64,000 bases of DNA from the NCBI GenBank assembly GCA_019096065.1, contig JAGUCH010000005.1, positions 2,790,001-2,854,000 on the forward strand, given 5' to 3'. The stretch's first letter is position 1; each line of letters starts with the position of its first letter. The notes under the pieces were generated by a model that was given only the letters and a program-made list of their open reading frames with translations, was not told where the DNA came from and searched no databases. Source of the stretch: Paracyclopina nana. Taxonomy: Eukaryota; Arthropoda; Copepoda; Cyclopoida; Cyclopettidae. Below are positions 57,728 to 64,000 of the stretch, in pieces. A program made the translations under genes and the position numbers.

Positions 57728-60700
57728 CATTCCCGGATTGTCGTTGTCGTTTTGACATAATCCCCTTAAGTATTTTTTCACGACGACTCCAAATCAGTGC
57801 GAGTGAGGTAGGGCTATACATATACGTAGAGGTGGCTTGACGGTCAAAATCCACACACTTCTTATCACAATTGCCAAGATAAACAAACCCTCTACCTCAA
57901 CATACCTGGGACTCTTTCGAGTCTCTTTAGGTGGACACTTGAAGCTTCTTACAAAATCTGGCCGAGCATCGTTTTAATTGAGCGAAAGTGAGCACAGCTC
58001 GATGATATGCTGACATGGCAGTAAAAGTTGACTTATGGCGACTTTTTACCAAACTTTTTATCTCTCACAAGTGACATATAGAAAATAAGAGGCTGTGCCG
58101 CGTCATAAATTCATTCGCAGCTAATTAGAGAAAGCAAAAGACATTCCAACCTGTTGGCTTTCCGTAGAAGCCAGGAGTTAGTTGAAGGGATTAAGCTGCA
58201 GGGGAAAAATCGAAAACTTCGAAATTGAGTTCACAGCAAGGCTTGAAAAATGACCTAATTGCCAAGCGCGGATTATGGCCGCAGCAGCAGCAGAAATTGG
58301 GTCTGCAGTGGTCACGTGACATTAACTAAAATACGTTGCCTGACACCTTCCTAATACTCTAATAAAGACTTGGCTACATAACTCGCATTTTTTCCTTTTC
58401 TAGCTCTACCTCTAGCTGTAGGTGTGTGCCACTCCCGTACAATAGATGCGCGAGTTTTCAGCTCCTTTCAAAGACTAATTTCGGATCCATGACCAATTCG
58501 CGGGACAGCAATATGTCTAGACATTTGTCGGTCAAATATGTTGTTTGCTTAGTTGTACTATAGTGAAGTCTATAAGGTATTTGCATGACAATTCGCGTAG
58601 CCATATAATTTTGACCGTTGTGAAGCTAAACAAAAGTAAAAGCAGATGCAGCTATTAGTGTATTAACGCGCATTGTTGGTCAAGCTATGAAATTATGGCT
58701 TCAGAATGCGACTGAAAAAAAAACAAGAGCTGCTACTTTTTTATGTGTGAGAACGCGATTGTTTCACTTTCAAACAAAAGCATAATTTGCACCTCATTGA
58801 ATCTACGTACATGAATGAATGGTCAGTTACATGCAAATCACGAGCACTGCTATATGTAGTACAGCTGGCAATTTTTTTAAAAGACCCAATCCATTCTTGG
58901 GCTACTGTGGGGTAAAAATTGTGGAGTTTTTCTTCGCATCCTTATTCAGCTACGACGACAGGTATAAGGCAAAAAGTAAGGCAAAAAGTGGGTGTTTTTT
59001 CACCCATTCTTGTCACTGACCCTCACAGTGCTGTTGAATAAGTGATTTGCTATCCTAGATCCGGCCTCGGTCACGTCTCTGACAGCAGCCTTTGTATAGG
59101 TCGAAAAATGCTTGGTGAAAAACAAAGGTCTGCTATGCTATAGCTACACTGATGTAGTGAAGGGTCATTACGATAAAAATCACCCAAAGCTCAAAGAGAT
59201 GACACATCAGAAATAATGTGAGAAGAATCTGTTGCTTCAAAACCGTTGACAGATGCAAACTGCAATGAAATGAAAAAGGTAGTATTTATGGCTAGGGCGC
59301 TTTTTTTGCCATAACTAAATCTGGCTGGGGGGCTGAATGAGACAATTAAAACCCTGCTGAAGCTCTGCTAGCTCTGATGACAAAGGCTTAAAAGCATTAA
59401 TCTCTAAATTGCCAAACGAGGCTTGTATTCAAATTACAAACTTCAGGAGGAGCAACAGCAACATGCAATTTTATTGGAAAAGCCACGAATGGCAGCAGCA
59501 GCTTTGAGCTGATGGTTGAATTGTCATGCTAAAACCATTATTCCCAGTTTATTAACGGACGATTAACCTGAAAATTCCCCTTGCCTGGCTGGTAAAAAGC
59601 CAGACATCACCAAGACCGACCTGTAAAAAATGGCATTTGAAAAAAGTATTGCCAGTAATTGAACGCTCACTCTATTGGGGGCACATTAATGATGCAGGGG
59701 CACCTGGGGGTAAAATTGGGGTAAAATGAGCCCAGCTCTTTTTGGGGCTCCGCCAAAAGTGCCTCGAGGTGCATGTGACCAGCAACGTCGCAGCACCTTA
59801 CCAAATTCCAATTGGATGTAGGAAAAATCAATCTGTCTACCCATTTGAGTCCAATAGACCGTGTGCATGTTCATGCTTGCGGCCCCCCTTAGGTCATTCG
59901 AATAAAAACCACATTTGCAGAGTGCTCAATAGAGTCCCTAATTCCATTATTGGGTTTTTTAAAAAATCACAGTAGTAGTAAGTGCTCTCACCACCGCGTT
60001 CATTCTTCAAGTGTCTACTCCTCGTGATTGACAACTTTAGTGGGGCTCAAAAGGAACCTTTTGTGCGAGCTAACCTGTCCACCTACCTCTCATCTTTCAA
60101 TGATCTTCGAATCGCATTGAACACATTTCACTACTCCTCGAGCACTATGGGAAAAAAGGGGCTCGGTTTTTATCCTTGTCGTGAAGTTGTTGTCAATTTC
60201 GCCGAGGCTGCATTCTTCTTGCCCAATAGTGGTACTGGATCGCTCCCAAAAGGATAAAAGCTATTTTTCCTAAGAATTCTTCAAGAGCCCTTATTGTGAG
60301 GTCTCCTCGAATTTCATGCGCAACACAAAGCAAGAATTTCCCAGTGGCAGTCTTTATAACTCAATTGTGTTCACCTAGTCTCCTATGTTCACCTTTTGTC
60401 AAAAAGGTGAATATGAAGAAAAAATAATAGATGGAGGCCCCCTGGTGTGAGAGGTCTGTAGGCTGTTGTCATAACTGTCAAAGTGAAGCTACTCGAATTT
60501 TCAAGCTTAATGGGATCATAATACTATCAGCCAGTTTGGAATGCAAATAATTACACGGTAAATGTGGACCATTATGCATGTCAGGCCAGCAGGAATTTGG
60601 ATTTGGTCTACGACATCTTGATAGCTAGCTCATATGTTTGCATAGCATTACAATTCTATAGGAGCTATAATACTCGTCGTAATTCTGGCAATAAATTACA

Positions 60701-63700
60701 TGCCACTCTGCTATACCATATAAAGGTGGTGGTGGTGCTCCAATGAATATTATTTGAATGAAAAGGGGAGCAGACTACCATTACCTTTTTATCCCCTACC
60801 TAGTTGCCACCTCGCGTTCCACAGCTCAAATCAAGCCAAAGTTTGCTCAGGGCCACACCAGCAAAGGATTAATCACAATGGAACCCATATCTTTGGGATT
60901 ATTTGCTCGTGGAATAAAAACTGTCTCGTCTGGGCCCCATATATACCATTAAAGTGTACAAGCCAGAATTTCCAGGTCAAAACGAATTTCGGTGAATTTT
61001 TGGGGTGCGAGATCGAGAGTAGAAGTTGCTTTGTCATTTAAAAAAAGCATCTATTATGCTTTTGTCGCCAAGCTCTGCTCCGCCAATGTGCTGCGGTTTT
61101 TCTAAGGCGTAGAGAAAGGTATCGTATAGCGTGTGATTACCGTTTTTCCACATACGTATCTGGGTGACAGGCCATACATCACATAGGTATAGCGGAAAAA
61201 TCACACATTTATTCAAGGTGGAGCGTGGATAACTCCATTGTTGTCAATTTTCTATTTTGAGCTGGCGCATTTGCCTCAAAAAGGGAGGCCCGTTTCTGCA
61301 TGTACCGCAATAACAAATTGCAGCGCGCGGTTTATGTTTTCACGGGCTGAGCAGCAGAATATCCTCACGCATTTTATCTCGTTATTTTTCAACCTCGATT
61401 CCCGCAGCAACGCATACTGAGGAGAGTGAATTTCTTCACAGGACAACAATTGGGACAATTCGACACCACCACCATTGATCCTTGACAAAGCTCAGCATTG
61501 GGAGGAGGTTTGAATGAGCCCGAAATTCGCTTTAAATTAACCGCTATTGTCATTCAGGTACACCACGCTCCCCATATCCTGCTGCCCCACCAAAAAATAT
61601 CCTATAATACAGCATTGTACGACTAGTACCTACTATATGACACCTCGTACATCATCATTTGCTCCCAATGGAGTCGAAAAAGGCAATCCATTACCAGGAT
61701 TTGATGTCAACACTAACTACTCTGACTGAACATTGACGAAGCCATTTTTGACATACCTCTTTGGGTCGACTATTTGACATACCTGGTGGGCAGAAACTGT
61801 TCCTGGACAGCCATCAATTTTGCTTAGAGCTAGCGAATTAGCTTCTTTTCGGGTGCTTTTTGCAATTTAGTCTCTGACCTCGGAATTTGAAAATTGCTGC
61901 TCAACTCCTGATGCTCTCTCTCTATAGTTCCTCAGGTCAGCAGACAGAAGTAATTCTGCGACAATAAGTAGAGCGCAGTAGTAGTACATATGTGTAGTAT
62001 AGGATACCTAAGCACAGCAGGTGAGATCGGCCCCCCCTAAAAAATCTTGCAAAGTCATGACAAAACGAACGATTCACAAACAAGTAGCACAGCAGCCATG
62101 ACTTGGCGCAATTCGAGGGTAACCCAGAAGCTGCTTTTGTTGCGCGCCAGCCAGGTGTCACTCGATATGGCTATGAAACTTTGGCGGGCAAAAGCTGAGA
62201 GAAACTCAGATTTGAACAGTCTAAATAAGGAATGGAGGTAATATTCATGCATAATTGGGGGCACATTTTGGGTGCATAAAGGCTTTCAAAAGGGGCCTAC
62301 TTAGTCGCACCTAGATAACTTTTCTCACCCCATGCGAGTTGCAGATTTATGGCAAGAGCGGTGAGATCTGACGCTGTAAGACGTCATGTCAACTTGTCTC
62401 AAGCAATATAGAAAGCTCTGTCAAGGTCTTCTTTATACATATGTGAAGAAACCCTTGCCTACATTTGTTGTAAAAGAACTATCACGCATTGTTGTAGCCT
62501 GGAATCGCACGCATTTTAACAGGCACTCTGTTTCTCCCATTTTTCTTCTCTGCTTCTAGTACGCAAGAAAATTATTTAATCGCGATGAACAACATCATTA
62601 TTATGAAGAACTTTTCATAGTCTAGTTAAGGTATGAGCATTTGTGCGGCAGCGGCCCAGATTTTTTGCTTACTCATGATACAATCACTTTTCAGGTCCTG
62701 AGCAAGCCATATGCTTTCTTTGTAGTACTACAATTTGGGCAGCAGAGTAGTTCAACGGGTAATTAAGGTAGAAAGAAAAGTGCTTTTTAAGCGGTTCCAA
62801 CTGCATTTGTGCACGCAACTCTTTTATTTAGGTCGCGAGGAAAATCGGCCGAAATTCTGCTTAACTGGCTGCGACTGTAAAAGTTTTCAGTCCTCAGCAA
62901 ACGTTATTCTATTTTTCCATTCAGATTCACCGAAGCGATGGCAGGATTAGCACCTGGCTAGGTTCTGATTTAGCTGCAGCAGCCCCCCAAAAACAAACTC
63001 ACATTAGCTCGTGCTGTAGGTAAAATGCACACGCTGCAGCAGGGATCGATATTTGTTGTGCCGCTGCTGCAGTAAGGATTTTGGGCAATCCATCAACTCT
63101 CCCCATTGTATCCCCATAGGTGGAATATAAAAGCAGCTCTTTTCAGACATTGAACACGCCGCATTCCCTGGCAAATTTAAAGCGTCATTAAGGTGACTTT
63201 TATTGAGCAGGTGCGCTGCAGAATAGCCTCAAGTCCAGAAGCTAAAAAATGGGCTTATTCGGCCCCTCAAAAAGTAGTTTCCATTGAAAAAATCAACACC
63301 TTGCTCGTTTGGGAAATGATGATAATGATAAAGATTCTTTGGTTTCCAATTTCCCCAAAGTGGCAGATGCCCGAAATTGCAAATTATGCGTGTTCAGACA
63401 ATTCAACCACTTTTTGAAGTATAAGTAGCAGCTGTTAACATCCGCGCGCGTTTGGGGACCAGAGATTTGAAAGTGAAAACGTTTACCTAGCACCCTAATT
63501 TGATCCATAGTGGTCCATTGAAGCGGACAAATTAGAAAGCTTGTTCTTTTTCCCCAGCTCTCTAGCTGTAAGGCTACTGCCATCCAATAAAAATAATACT
63601 AATAATGAGGTCTTTTTGTCACGTGCCCAAGTAGTGTTGATAGGGATCTCGTAAGTGGTTCGAGGTACTGGACACAAAAGATGCCAGTGCCCATTGTGCT

Positions 63701-63862
63701 CTCGATCGTGTGAGCGTGAGGTATTTTGAGAGAAGTAGCTGGATCCTTGTTACGCACACTGTGCCATAAAAACCTTGGAAAAAAGTGGCAGCCATCCTAA
63801 TCATCATATGAGAATAAAATATACACACTTCTCAAATTTTCTAGTTATAATAACAGCTAACC

Positions 63863-63917
63863 ACGTTAGCTTGTTAAGTATATTTTGACCACTGTGGTGG
63901 TCAACTTAATAACGTAA
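63863..63917. repeat. Imperfect inverted repeat / hairpin
   Basis: Nested arms ACGTTA/TAACGT, TTAAG/CTTAA and TTGACCAC/GTGGTCAA around a TGTG loop. The inner 8 bp stem is perfect; the left arm has two bulges. Confidence 0.6.
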
Positions 63918-64000
63918 TAAGTACTAAGCAGGACGTGACTGATCGAAAAGTAGGGAATTGCTGCGTTGGTCACCACTTTAGTACCTACTTACAACCGCGA

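Larger units (their letters stand above)
56594..64000. other. zfh1 3' UTR and downstream non-coding region
   Basis: Begins with the zfh1 3' UTR, which may extend to the AATAAA at 57722. The rest has no supportable gene. Open frames such as 56902-57261 and 59982-60257 lack ATG-plus-splice logic or family resemblance. A 14-base motif ATTGGGGGCACATT appears twice (59674-59687 and 62254-62267), and a long imperfect inverted repeat lies near 63863-63917. Confidence 0.4.

Noticed and set aside
59982..60257. 91-codon plus-strand frame downstream of zfh1
   Set aside because: No domain, no nearby splice sites in a consistent arrangement, and a composition like the surrounding non-coding DNA.

Overview
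This is a stretch of animal nuclear genome. It holds spliced genes with short GT-AG introns, mostly about 55-100 nt, and canonical AATAAA signals. There are no bacterial operons, CRISPR arrays or viral blocks. The set of genes (fibrillar collagen with a VWC domain, zfh1/ZEB, type I PKA regulatory subunit, a cys-loop channel carrying LDLa and pentraxin-like modules) and the compact introns suggest an arthropod, probably a small-genome crustacean such as a branchiopod. The phylum is fairly safe; the order is a guess. Exon structures were built by hand from reading frames, splice-site phases and remembered family sequences, and no database was searched.

Layout. Bases 1-36,100 are gene-dense. In order: fibrillar collagen 5' end (-, runs off the left edge), SPPL2 intramembrane protease (-), a DUF4804-like protein (+), mitochondrial succinate-semialdehyde dehydrogenase (+), PKA RI regulatory subunit (-, with a 5 kb first intron), intronless basigin-like Ig protein (+), DPH7 WD-repeat enzyme (-), CDK2AP1/DOC-1 (-), HAP40/F8A (+), secreted C1q-domain protein (-), NCKX-type SLC24 exchanger (-), a multi-domain cys-loop ion channel (-), and a damaged or highly diverged Rel-homology-like gene (+). 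Bases 36,100-52,000 contain no gene I can support. They end at zfh1 (+, 52,014-56,593), which is followed by about 7.4 kb of further non-coding DNA. The bare flanks of zfh1 look like the regulatory domain of a developmental transcription factor.

The neighbours do not form one pathway. They are ordinary housekeeping, signalling and membrane genes packed head-to-head or tail-to-tail. The points most worth a second look are: (i) the channel fusing a pentraxin/LamG-like domain, a Cys-containing linker and an LDLa module to a ligand-gated channel; (ii) the Rel-like gene with an in-frame stop and an eroded DNA-binding loop; (iii) three phase-compatible candidate first exons inside PKA-RI intron 1 that would give isoforms without the dimerisation/docking domain, one starting with a possible myristoylation signal; and (iv) HAP40 and the C1q gene, which share one CTATAG palindrome as both of their stop codons.
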